The notes under the pieces: generated by a model
What the model saw: only the letters and a program-made list of their open reading frames with translations
What the model was told of the DNA's origin: nothing
Databases searched by the model: none
Source: Geminocystis herdmanii PCC 6308
GTDB lineage: Bacteria; Cyanobacteriota; Cyanobacteriia; Cyanobacteriales; Cyanobacteriaceae
Assembly (NCBI RefSeq): GCF_000332235.1
Contig: NZ_CM001775.1
Span: forward strand, 2,200,230 to 2,264,229
Length of the DNA: 64,000 nucleotides
Direction: 5' to 3'
Translations under genes and position numbers: made by a program
Shown: piece by piece, positions 48,011-55,957 of the stretch
Layout of the letters: every line of letters begins with the position of its first letter
Numbering within the stretch: position 1 is the first letter of the stretch

Positions 48011-48254
48011 CCACCCTATCCCCTTATCACCCTATCCCCTCATCACCCCCTCACCCCTCACCTCATCACCCCTCCCCTCATCACCCCCTCACCTCATCAC
48101 CCCCTCACCTCATCACCTCCTTACCTCATCACCTCCTTACCTCATCACCCCCTCACCTCATCACCCCTCACCTTATCACCCCCTCCCCTCATCACCCCTT
48201 CACCTCATCACCCCCTCCTCTCATCACCCCCTCCTCTCATCACCCCCTTCCCTC
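48011..48254. repeat. C-rich minisatellite, about 16-bp unit
   Basis: Roughly fifteen imperfect copies of CATCACCCCCTCACCT cover about 240 bp. The plus strand is almost purine-free apart from single A residues. The array ends at the stop codon (48253) of the TetR gene. An open frame crosses it, but its product would be an artefactual Ser/Pro/His repeat. Confidence 0.93.
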
Positions 48255-48906
48255 AATCTTTTCCGATACCTTTTTCTAAAGTAGTGACGAAATCATCAAG
48301 GGTTTGATTAATGGCGGTAATATTTAGTGGGGTATCTTCTTTGACTAATTTTTGTACTTTGATACCTAAATATCTGGGAATAAATTGTCTTAATTCGTTT
48401 CCCATGGTGACAATCATAAAAGCCACTATATCGGGATTAATATATTTTGGTAGTTGTCCGATTTCGATCGAATACTCGATTTTTTCTTTAATAAAAGCAA
48501 TAGAAACGGCTTTAGTACGGCGAAAAACTTCGTCACGAAAAGGAATATCGCCATAATGAGGGTTTCTAAACAAAATTTGTGTAAAATAAGGATGATTTAA
48601 CTGAAAATCAAGGGCTGTTTTCAGTAAAGCCCGTAAGTAGGGAAAAAAACCGTCTTCAATGGCGGGTAAATCGGCATTTTCCATAAATGATTTTTGCTTG
48701 GCAATGCCTATATCAACTAGATATAAATATAAATCTTCTTTTCCTTCAAAATATTGATAAAAACTACCTTTGGCAATTTTGGCTTCCAGCACAATGCGAG
48801 ATATAGAGACAACTTCATAGCTATGATTAGCAAATTGTTGGAGGGATTTTTCAATAATTATTTGTTGTTTTGCCTCCGATAAATTAAAAAAAGTTTGAGT
48901 GGGCAT
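48253..48906 (-). CDS. TetR/AcrR family transcriptional regulator
   Basis: 217 residues. The N-terminal helix-turn-helix matches TetR: AKQQIIIEKSLQQFANHSYEVVSI, then IAKGSFYQYFEGKEDLYLYLV (about residues 44-64). The C-terminal ligand-binding domain is helical and diverse, so the ligand is unknown. It is transcribed toward the minisatellite and the giant gene, whose start lies about 450 bp further. A repressive link to that gene is only suggested by position. Confidence 0.9.
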   Translation of the reverse strand: MPTQTFFNLSEAKQQIIIEKSLQQFANHSYEVVSISRIVLEAKIAKGSFYQYFEGKEDLYLYLVDIGIAKQKSFMENADLPAIEDGFFPYLRALLKTALDFQLNHPYFTQILFRNPHYGDIPFRDEVFRRTKAVSIAFIKEKIEYSIEIGQLPKYINPDIVAFMIVTMGNELRQFIPRYLGIKVQKLVKEDTPLNITAINQTLDDFVTTLEKGIGKD

Positions 48907-49186
48907 ATTTTTCGTGAAATTGAATATTTAAAACATTGAAATGAAAATTAGATATAGTATATTGATTACTCAAACTATTGCCTACTGACACTGGATACTG
49001 TTGAATCATAACTGCGTTGTCGAAGTGTTGTCTCTTGCTTATTTTCTCTCATCAACTTAGATACTTCCTAGCTTATAATTATTGGTATTTAACTTAATCA
49101 GGGGGACTGAAGATGGTAGCATCTATCATAAGTGTCAAAACTAAAGTACAGTTATAATGATTGATTATTAATTGTTCACGCTTCTC

Positions 49187-50455
49187 ATGTTTTTCTCTCA
49201 ATTATTAGCCTTTTTGTTTCTTCCCTCTCAAGCGCCTTCTTTACCGGTGATTCCTTGGCATGAAGCCTCTATTTTTCAGATACCGATCGATCGAGACCCT
49301 CAAGTTCAGGTTATAGTAGATCAATATCTCCAAACTCTTGCTCGTCAAGGTTTAGATACCAAAAGACAAGGGATTTGGATACAGTCCGATTGGGCAATTC
49401 TAGCAGATAATCAAGGAAAAATACCTGTACCAGCGGCATCTTTAACTAAAATCGCTACTACTATCACTTCGATCGATACATGGGGTTTAGATCATCGTTT
49501 CTTAACAAAAGTTTACACCACTGGCGCAATTAATAACAACATATTACAAGGTAATTTAATCATAGAATACGGCGGTGATCCTTTATTTGTCTGGGAAGAA
49601 GCCATTGTATTAGGAAATAAGTTACAACAATTAGGTATTAATCAGGTAAAAGGTGATTTGATTGTAGTAGGTAATTGGCAAATGAATTATGAGGAGAGTC
49701 CCCTCAAATCAGGAGAAATGTTAAAACAGAGTCTTAATAGTAAAAACTGGTCAAGAATCATCGAAAAACAGTATCAGGAGATGAAAAATAAACCCGATCG
49801 AGCAAACATTGAAATACAGGGTTTAGTTAAAAAAGTTGAGACACTACCTGATAACACACAATTATTATTAACTCATCAATCCTTAACTTTAAGGGAAATA
49901 TTGCGATCGATGAACGTTTATAGTAATAATAAAATAGCCGAATCTCTAGCGCAACAAATGGGAGGAGGAGCAAAAGTTGCGCAATTATCAGCTAAAATTG
50001 CCAATGTACCACCCGAAGAAATTTTACTCATCAATGGCTCAGGTTTGGGTGTGGATAATCGTATTTCTCCTCGTGCTTCTTGTCGAATGTTGATGGCTTT
50101 AGAAAGACAGTTAGAAGGTAGTAATATTAACCTCAGTGACTTATTTCCTGTGGCTGGAGTTGACAAAAAAGGTACGGTAGAATATCGTAATATTCCCTAT
50201 GGTATTCCCACTAAAACAGGTACTTTATCGGTAGTTAGCGCCCTTGCGGGGGTAATTCCTACCCAAGAGAGAGAGAATATCTATTTTGCTGTCATCAATT
50301 ATGGTAGTGACGTGGAAGGCTTGAGACGCAAACAAGATGTTTTACTCCGTAATTTAGAGCAACATTGGACATTTCAACCTTTATTACCTAAAAATTCGAT
50401 CGATATTTCTTTTGGCGATATGGAAAGGAATGGAGAATTGAAAATTGAGAATTGA
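49187..50455 (+). CDS. D-alanyl-D-alanine carboxypeptidase, PBP4 type (peptidase S13)
   Basis: Trims peptidoglycan stem peptides in the periplasm. The active-site triad motifs are PAASLTKIATT (SxxK, about residue 85), VYSNNKIAE (SxN) and TKTGTLS (KTG). The protein is about 422 residues, shorter than E. coli DacB, and lacks most of its inserted domain III. An N-terminal hydrophobic segment (FFSQLLAFLFLPSQA) serves as signal or anchor. The frame opens at TTG 49172, but the ATG at 49187 is preferred. The C-terminus runs into TTGAGAA repeats. Confidence 0.9.
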   Translation: MFFSQLLAFLFLPSQAPSLPVIPWHEASIFQIPIDRDPQVQVIVDQYLQTLARQGLDTKRQGIWIQSDWAILADNQGKIPVPAASLTKIATTITSIDTWGLDHRFLTKVYTTGAINNNILQGNLIIEYGGDPLFVWEEAIVLGNKLQQLGINQVKGDLIVVGNWQMNYEESPLKSGEMLKQSLNSKNWSRIIEKQYQEMKNKPDRANIEIQGLVKKVETLPDNTQLLLTHQSLTLREILRSMNVYSNNKIAESLAQQMGGGAKVAQLSAKIANVPPEEILLINGSGLGVDNRISPRASCRMLMALERQLEGSNINLSDLFPVAGVDKKGTVEYRNIPYGIPTKTGTLSVVSALAGVIPTQERENIYFAVINYGSDVEGLRRKQDVLLRNLEQHWTFQPLLPKNSIDISFGDMERNGELKIEN

Positions 50456-50514
50456 GAATTATTTATTCTATTTTTGTCATTGCTAGGCACGAAACAATCT
50501 CAGAGTATTGTAGG

Positions 50515-50538
50515 TTGGGTTGAGGATACGAAACCCAA
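50515..50538. repeat. TTGGGTT/AACCCAA inverted repeat
   Basis: TTGGGTT (50515-50521) and AACCCAA (50532-50538) flank GAGGATACGA. This 'GTAGGTTGGGTTGAG...AAACCCAA' sequence is a common intergenic repeat in cyanobacteria. A single copy was noticed here. Confidence 0.5.
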
Positions 50539-50620
50539 AAATAATCGATTATTTTTAATGTATAACTGATTAAGTGAACGTGATATTATAATATTTTTTT
50601 ACGGCTAATTTATTAACTAT

Positions 50621-51070
50621 ATGAATGAAAAAATAAGAGAAATTATTTTACTTGCTGATGAAGAAGCGACTAAAAAATTAGGGCAATATTTAGCCGAACA
50701 ATTAAGCCCTAATAGTGTCTTATTATTAAGAGGAAATTTAGGAGCTGGAAAAACTACTTTAATTCAAGGATTAGGCGAAGGATTAGGTATTCAAGATTCG
50801 ATCGTCTCCCCCACTTTTACTTTAATTAATGAATATTCTGAAGGGAAAATACCTCTTTATCACATCGATTTATACCGTTTAAATGCAGAACAAATCAAAG
50901 AATTACATCTTGAAAATTATTGGTTAGGGATTGAATATGAAGCAGGAATAACTGCGATCGAATGGTCAGAATTATTACCTTATTTACCTCCTAAATATAT
51001 TAAAATAAATTTAGAAATAGACGATCGATTAGGTAGAAAAGCAACCATCGAAAGAAGTAATTATAACTAA
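50621..51070 (+). CDS. tsaE: tRNA threonylcarbamoyladenosine biosynthesis ATPase TsaE
   Basis: P-loop ATPase of the t6A37 tRNA modification complex with TsaB and TsaD. Walker A is LLRGNLGAGKTTLIQGL (about residues 35-51), followed by VSPTFTLINEYSEGK, LYHIDLYRL and the ITAIEWSELLP motif. 149 residues is normal for the family. An AT-rich leader with no clear ribosome-binding site precedes the ATG. Confidence 0.95.
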   Translation: MNEKIREIILLADEEATKKLGQYLAEQLSPNSVLLLRGNLGAGKTTLIQGLGEGLGIQDSIVSPTFTLINEYSEGKIPLYHIDLYRLNAEQIKELHLENYWLGIEYEAGITAIEWSELLPYLPPKYIKINLEIDDRLGRKATIERSNYN

Positions 51071-51411
51071 AATAGCGAATGGAAATCCCTAGTATATTTT
51101 TCTGTTAGACACATCTTACTTAACAAAAATATTGGCTCTCTTACTTCTCGTCGTGATAAATTATGTCTAAAAAAAGGTGTTAGGTATTAGGTGAAATGCA
51201 AACTGTCAATTTATAACAATTGCATTTTTAAAATTCTGTAAATATTATAAAATTTTGATAAGTTTGATTTAAAATACTCTCAATGACATAGAGTGGATAT
51301 TTTTTCCATAAAACATGAAATAATAATAGAGACGAATGATTAAATCAAAATCTTATTATCTGTTAACATAAATGACTTTATGATTTTTCCGATATTTTTT
51401 GAGGAATATTA
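51071..51411. other. Spacer between tsaE and the CNNM/HlyC gene
   Basis: About 340 bp of AT-rich DNA. It contains a short GTTAGGTATTAGGTG repeat-like stretch near 51180. No gene, hairpin or promoter was clearly seen. Confidence 0.5.
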
Positions 51412-52761
51412 ATGAATTGGCAGACTATATTGTTTAGAGTATCAGCAATTTTTCTTTTAATCGCTATCAATGCTTTTTTTGTCACCGCAGAATTTGCGAT
51501 CGTTTCCGTGAGAAAATCGAGAATTGATCATCTAGTCATTGATGGAGATATACCTGCTCAAAGTGTACAATCATTACAAAAAAGTTTAGATCGTCTTCTA
51601 TCTAGTACCCAATTAGGTATTACTCTTTCTAGTTTAGCATTAGGTTGGATCGGGGAATATACTATGGCAATGTCCATACAATATTTAATTTCTTTATTGC
51701 CATTTCCGCCACAATTTATTATTCCCCTCAGTCACTCCCTTTCTATTCCCATTGCTTTTTTTTCGTTGGTATATTTACAGATAGTTTTTGGGGAATTGTT
51801 TCCTAAATCCTTAGCTTTATTGTATCCTGAACAGTTAGCTCGTTTTTTAGCACCTCCTATCAGTGTTATTGGTAAAATCTTTAAGCCTTTTATTGATATT
51901 CTTAATCAATCCACCCGTTTTTTATTGAAGTTATTTGGCGTAGAATATACTGGACAAGGTTGGTATAAACAAGTTACTCCTGAAGAATTACAGTTAATCA
52001 TCAAAACGGAAAGGGATTCATCGGGATTGGAAGCGGAGGAAAGAGAATTATTAAGTAATGTTTTTGAGTTTGGAGATGTGGAGGCGTTGGAGGTGATGAC
52101 TCCTCGTGTGGATATTAAAGCCTTAAATTTATCCGCAACTTATCAAGATTTATGGTTAGAAATTTCGGATACGAAACATTCTTGTTACCCCGTGATGGGT
52201 GATTCTTTGGATGATATTCGGGGTATTGTGGATTTTAAGGATTGTTTAAATATTTTAGGGGATAATCCTCTTGATTTGCAAAGTTCGATCACAAAGTGGC
52301 ATTGCTCGATCGAACCTTTAGTTAAACCCGTGCGTTTTTTACCCGAATCCACTTATTTAAGTGAATTGTTGACTATAATGCAACAATATCGATTGAAAAT
52401 GGTCATTATTGTGGATGAATATGGAGGCACATCTGGATTAGTCACCATGCAGGATTTAATCAACGAAATTTTAGGAGATGATGAAAGCCAATCAGAGGAT
52501 GATAATTTTAATATTACGGTTATTGACGAGCAAAATTTTTTAATTCCTGCGCAAATAAATTTAGAGGAATTAAACGATTTATTAGATTTTAATTTACCTT
52601 TAATTGACGACTATCAAACTTTAGGGGGTTTTTTAGTTTATCATTGGCAAAAAATACCGAAACCCTACGAGGTGTTTAATTTTGACTCCTATCAATTTAC
52701 CGTAACAGACATGGATGGTCCTCGTATCATTAGAATTAAAATCACCCTCAAAGACAATTAA
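51412..52761 (+). CDS. CNNM/HlyC-CorC family membrane protein with CBS pair
   Basis: 449 residues. The N-terminal DUF21 domain has about four hydrophobic helices (FLLIAINAFFVTAEFAIVSVRKSRI to SLVYLQIVFGELFPKS). A CBS pair follows (about 210-340; TPRVDIKAL, YPVMGDSLDDIRGIVDFKD), and the C-terminus is a CorC_HlyC domain (DEYGGTSGLVTMQDLINEILG; LGGFLVYHWQKIP). The architecture is that of Mg2+/divalent cation transport or regulation proteins, often annotated as hemolysins. ATG start after GAGGAATATTA. Confidence 0.92.
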   Translation: MNWQTILFRVSAIFLLIAINAFFVTAEFAIVSVRKSRIDHLVIDGDIPAQSVQSLQKSLDRLLSSTQLGITLSSLALGWIGEYTMAMSIQYLISLLPFPPQFIIPLSHSLSIPIAFFSLVYLQIVFGELFPKSLALLYPEQLARFLAPPISVIGKIFKPFIDILNQSTRFLLKLFGVEYTGQGWYKQVTPEELQLIIKTERDSSGLEAEERELLSNVFEFGDVEALEVMTPRVDIKALNLSATYQDLWLEISDTKHSCYPVMGDSLDDIRGIVDFKDCLNILGDNPLDLQSSITKWHCSIEPLVKPVRFLPESTYLSELLTIMQQYRLKMVIIVDEYGGTSGLVTMQDLINEILGDDESQSEDDNFNITVIDEQNFLIPAQINLEELNDLLDFNLPLIDDYQTLGGFLVYHWQKIPKPYEVFNFDSYQFTVTDMDGPRIIRIKITLKDN

Positions 52762-52764
52762 TTG

Positions 52765-53454
52765 TTAATTGTACATTGTCAGAGACTTCGCTAAATCGGC
52801 AGTTAACAAAAAACTACTTTCCCTAGAGGATTTACCCGGATAATTTTTCACCGTTAAACACTCTCCAATTTTCACGGAAACACTGCAACCTCTTTCGGGA
52901 ATTGGTTGACTATATTTAATGGTGACAGGCAAAATTTTCACTTCTACTTCAGGCTTGGCGGTTTCCACTTCTAAGGCGATTTTGGCAACTCCCCTTTTTA
53001 AAGGTTGTACATCATCGGTACGATATATATTACCTTCGGGAAAAATTACCACCATCTCCCCCTGAGATAATAAGTCGAAACTATGGCGTAAACTGTCCAT
53101 ACCGGGTCGATCGGTATTAACCTCGAAGCCCCCCATGCGTTTAATAACCCAGCCTTGTATGCCCTTCATTTCGTTGGCTGACACCATAAAGTGAGGGTTT
53201 CTCCCACTGACTAATTTTCCCGTAGCATAAGGAACTATTAACGCATCCCAACGAGAACGATGAGTGGGTGCAATAATTACCGCACCTGTTTTGGGTACAT
53301 TTTCTTTGCCGATAATTTCAATCTTTTTGAAGAAAATAGGGAAGATTAATCTGGTGGTGAGGGGATACACTAATTTGATTAACCAAGGTGAGATATGAGA
53401 AGTTATCTGACTTTCATGGTGATATATTTGAGGTTGTATTGATGTTTTATTCAT
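52765..53454 (-). CDS. 1-acyl-sn-glycerol-3-phosphate acyltransferase (PlsC-like)
   Basis: Glycerolipid acyltransferase of 229 residues with the HX4D catalytic motif THRSRWD (about residue 65) and the glycerol-phosphate-binding FPEGNIYRTDD region (about residue 140). A hydrophobic segment near LVYPLTTRLIFPIFF may associate it with the membrane. Its stop lies 4 bp from that of the CNNM-type gene on the opposite strand. It converts lysophosphatidate to phosphatidate, although other acyl acceptors are possible. Confidence 0.9.
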   Translation of the reverse strand: MNKTSIQPQIYHHESQITSHISPWLIKLVYPLTTRLIFPIFFKKIEIIGKENVPKTGAVIIAPTHRSRWDALIVPYATGKLVSGRNPHFMVSANEMKGIQGWVIKRMGGFEVNTDRPGMDSLRHSFDLLSQGEMVVIFPEGNIYRTDDVQPLKRGVAKIALEVETAKPEVEVKILPVTIKYSQPIPERGCSVSVKIGECLTVKNYPGKSSRESSFLLTADLAKSLTMYN

Positions 53455-53619
53455 AATAACGATAACTCTATAAATATTTACTATATCTCTAGGTTAGAAC
53501 TATTGTGCCATTAAGGGGAGTTCGATCGTGCCACTTTGCAATCTTTCACAATCTTTAAACTACTACTTAACAGACGAAAATTTTTCTGTCATCAAGACCA
53601 TTAATTTGACACTGTACGA

Positions 53620-53693
53620 TCGGGATGACAGGATTTGAACCTGCGACATCCTGCTCCCAAAGCAGGCGCGCTACCAAGCTGCGCTACATCCCG
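53620..53693 (-). tRNA. tRNA-Pro (TGG)
   Basis: A 74-nt cloverleaf on the minus strand. Acceptor CGGGATG/CATCCCG with discriminator A, D-arm GCGC-AGCTTGGTA-GCGC, anticodon stem CCTGC/GCAGG with loop TTTGGGA (anticodon TGG), and T-arm with GTTCAAATC. CCA is not encoded. Confidence 0.97.
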
Positions 53694-54250
53694 TTTTAAA
53701 CCTTATCCATCATAACCTAATTATGGTTATTTGTGCAAGTTCACTTATTCTTTCATAGACAATTAATTCACTCCAATTCCTGATGAGGCGTTGCCTTATA
53801 GTATTCTACCTCAGTTCGATGCAAGAATGTTTGATAAGGGCAGGTTTCAGGTGTAATTTTCAGTAGATTATATAATTCGATCAAAGAATTGAAGATAAAA
53901 AAATCAATTAGGATATATTTTTTGTCAATTCTTTAACCCTTTCCGATACCTGACACCTGACACCTTTACAGCACCAAAAATTTTATGGTTCACTCAGGTT
54001 ATTTTGATAAGTTTAAGAGTTAGAAGATAGGAGAAATACTTAAAAATCAAAGTTTTGATACTTCTTCTATACAAAATTAAACAAGTTCATTTTATCAAAA
54101 ATGATCCAATATGTACAATAATTTAACTATCAATGATAATTTAATGTAGATTTTTTGGGATTTTATCATTAACCACCTTACAATAAATTCTATTTCGATC
54201 GAGACTATTCTTTTCCTCGGTCAATTATTAACTATTAATTATTCACTATA
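53694..54250. repeat. Long spacer with a family C MITE-like element
   Basis: About 560 bp between tRNA-Pro and trpA, without coding potential. ACCTCAGTTCGAT (53808-53820) and GGTTCACTCAGGTT (53987-54000) are inverted ends bracketing about 190 bp. Inside are TGACACC tandem units (53949-53965). TCGATCGA lies near 54196. Confidence 0.65.
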
Positions 54251-55042
54251 ATGATTTCAGTTTCTCAACGTTTTAACCAGCTTAAACAAAAATCTCAATG
54301 TGCCTTAATTCCCTTTATTACCGCCGGTGATCCAAACTTAGACACTACAGTAAGAGCTATCGAACTTTTAGCCCAAAATGGCGCAGATATGATTGAATTA
54401 GGTGTACCTTATTCTGATCCTTTAGCAGATGGTCCTGTAATTCAAGCGGCGGCAACTCGTGCTTTAAAACAAGGGGTTTGTTTAAATGATGTCCTCAATA
54501 TCGTCAAGAATGTTAAGGTTGATATTCCCATTATATTATTTACTTACTATAATCCTATTTTTTATCGAGGAGTAGAAAACTTCATATCTACCATTGCGGA
54601 TGCTGGAGTTAAGGGTTTAGTTGTACCTGATTTACCCCTTGAGGAAGCCGAAAGTTTCTTGGAAATCGCTCAAAATTATGGTATCGAAGTAACTTTATTA
54701 GTAGCACCCACTTCCCCCCTAGAGAGAATTGAACAAATTGCCTTAAAATCTCAAGGTTTTATTTATCTCGTCAGTGTCACGGGTGTAACAGGAGTTCGAT
54801 CGAACATAGAGGCAAGAGTGGAAGATTTAATCAGTAAATTAAAAACCGTTACTGATAAACCCATCGGTGTCGGCTTCGGTATTTCTGAACCTGCCCAAGC
54901 ATTACAAATGAAACAATGGGGAGCGGATGGTGTAATTGTAGGTAGTGCTTTTGTGAAAAAACTGGCAAATCTCGATGGAGAAAAGGGTTTACAAGAATTA
55001 GCAACTCTGTGTCACCATCTTAAACAAGCAATTAACAATTAA
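54251..55042 (+). CDS. trpA: Tryptophan synthase alpha subunit
   Basis: Cleaves indole-3-glycerol phosphate and passes indole to TrpB. The TIM barrel is complete in 263 residues. The catalytic Glu and Asp lie in [22 protein letters not shown] (about 45-66), and the phosphate-binding loops are VTGVTGVR and [11 protein letters not shown]. No trpB is adjacent, as is common in cyanobacteria. The last codons and the stop are formed from AACAATT heptamer repeats that continue downstream. Confidence 0.97.
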   Translation: MISVSQRFNQLKQKSQCALIPFITAGDPNLDTTVRAIELLAQNGADMIELGVPYSDPLADGPVIQAAATRALKQGVCLNDVLNIVKNVKVDIPIILFTYYNPIFYRGVENFISTIADAGVKGLVVPDLPLEEAESFLEIAQNYGIEVTLLVAPTSPLERIEQIALKSQGFIYLVSVTGVTGVRSNIEARVEDLISKLKTVTDKPIGVGFGISEPAQALQMKQWGADGVIVGSAFVKKLANLDGEKGLQELATLCHHLKQAINN

Positions 55043-55120
55043 CAACTAACAATTAACAATTAACAAAGTATCTCCCTGTCCACTTGCCTGTCCACTTGTC
55101 CACCTGTCCACCTGTCCACC
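55028..55120. repeat. Heptamer AACAATT and octamer TGTCCACY tandem repeats
   Basis: About five copies of AACAATT-type units from within the trpA stop region to 55066, then six or so 8-bp units of the TGTCCACC/TGTCCACT kind (55076-55120). The arrays fill the trpA-purC spacer. Confidence 0.8.
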
Positions 55121-55177
55121 TTGTCTTCTAATGGTATAATATTCGGGCTTGAGATTTTTTATTTATAAACGGTGATT

Positions 55178-55921
55178 ATGTCCACACAGACAAAACTATA
55201 CGAGGGTAAAGCCAAAATAGTATATACAACGGCGAACGATCGAGAATACTTAACCTATTTTAAAGATGACGCTACGGCTTTTAATGCCCAGAAAAAAGGC
55301 ACGATCGAAGGTAAAGGAAGTATTAACTGTACAATATCATCAGCATTACTGGAATTATTGGGCAAAAAAGGCATTGAAACCCATTTTTTGACTCAAAAGT
55401 CAGAAAGGGAAATGTTAGTCAAGGCGGTGGAAATTATCCCCTTAGAAGTGGTAGTGAGAAATATAACGGCTGGAAGTTTATGTAAACAAACGGGTTTACC
55501 TGAAGGGCAAACATTACCTTTCCCTTTAGTGGAATTTTACTTGAAAAATGACGACTTGGGCGATCCCCTCTTGACAATCGATCGACTTACACTGTTAAAT
55601 ATAGCCACCCCAGAACAAATATCGGAATTGAAAGAAAATGCCCTGAAAATTAATCAATATCTCAGGGAATTTTTTGCTAGTTGTGATATAACTTTGGTGG
55701 ATTTTAAATTAGAATTTGGTTTAGACAAGGAAGGAAATATCATTTTAGCGGATGAAATTAGCCCTGATACTTGTCGTTTATGGGATTGTTTGGAACAAGA
55801 TATAGAAAAAAGAGTCTTGGATAAAGATCGTTTTCGTCGAGATTTAGGTAAAGTAGAATCAGCATATCAGCAAGTACAAAAAAGAGTGTTAACTCAAATT
55901 GAAAAACTGAAAAATAGTTAG
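55178..55921 (+). CDS. purC: Phosphoribosylaminoimidazole-succinocarboxamide synthase
   Basis: SAICAR synthase of purine biosynthesis, which joins CAIR and aspartate with ATP. It starts MSTQTKLYEGKAKIVYTT; a GTG six bases upstream is possible but less likely. The ATP/substrate motifs are EVVVRNITAGSLCK (about 88-101), LVDFKLEFG and the closing ILADEISPDTCRLWD. 247 residues matches the bacterial single-domain form. Confidence 0.97.
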   Translation: MSTQTKLYEGKAKIVYTTANDREYLTYFKDDATAFNAQKKGTIEGKGSINCTISSALLELLGKKGIETHFLTQKSEREMLVKAVEIIPLEVVVRNITAGSLCKQTGLPEGQTLPFPLVEFYLKNDDLGDPLLTIDRLTLLNIATPEQISELKENALKINQYLREFFASCDITLVDFKLEFGLDKEGNIILADEISPDTCRLWDCLEQDIEKRVLDKDRFRRDLGKVESAYQQVQKRVLTQIEKLKNS

Positions 55922-55957
55922 TATATTTAAAAACAATATTGCAATTAAATTTGGTGT

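Noticed and set aside
48011-48254. CRISPR array
   Set aside because: The units are adjacent 16-bp copies without unique spacers, and no cas genes are present.
47988-48284. Open frame across the C-rich minisatellite
   Set aside because: The product is a Ser/Pro/His repeat dictated by the 16-bp unit, with no start context or composition like real genes; it also runs into the TetR gene on the other strand.
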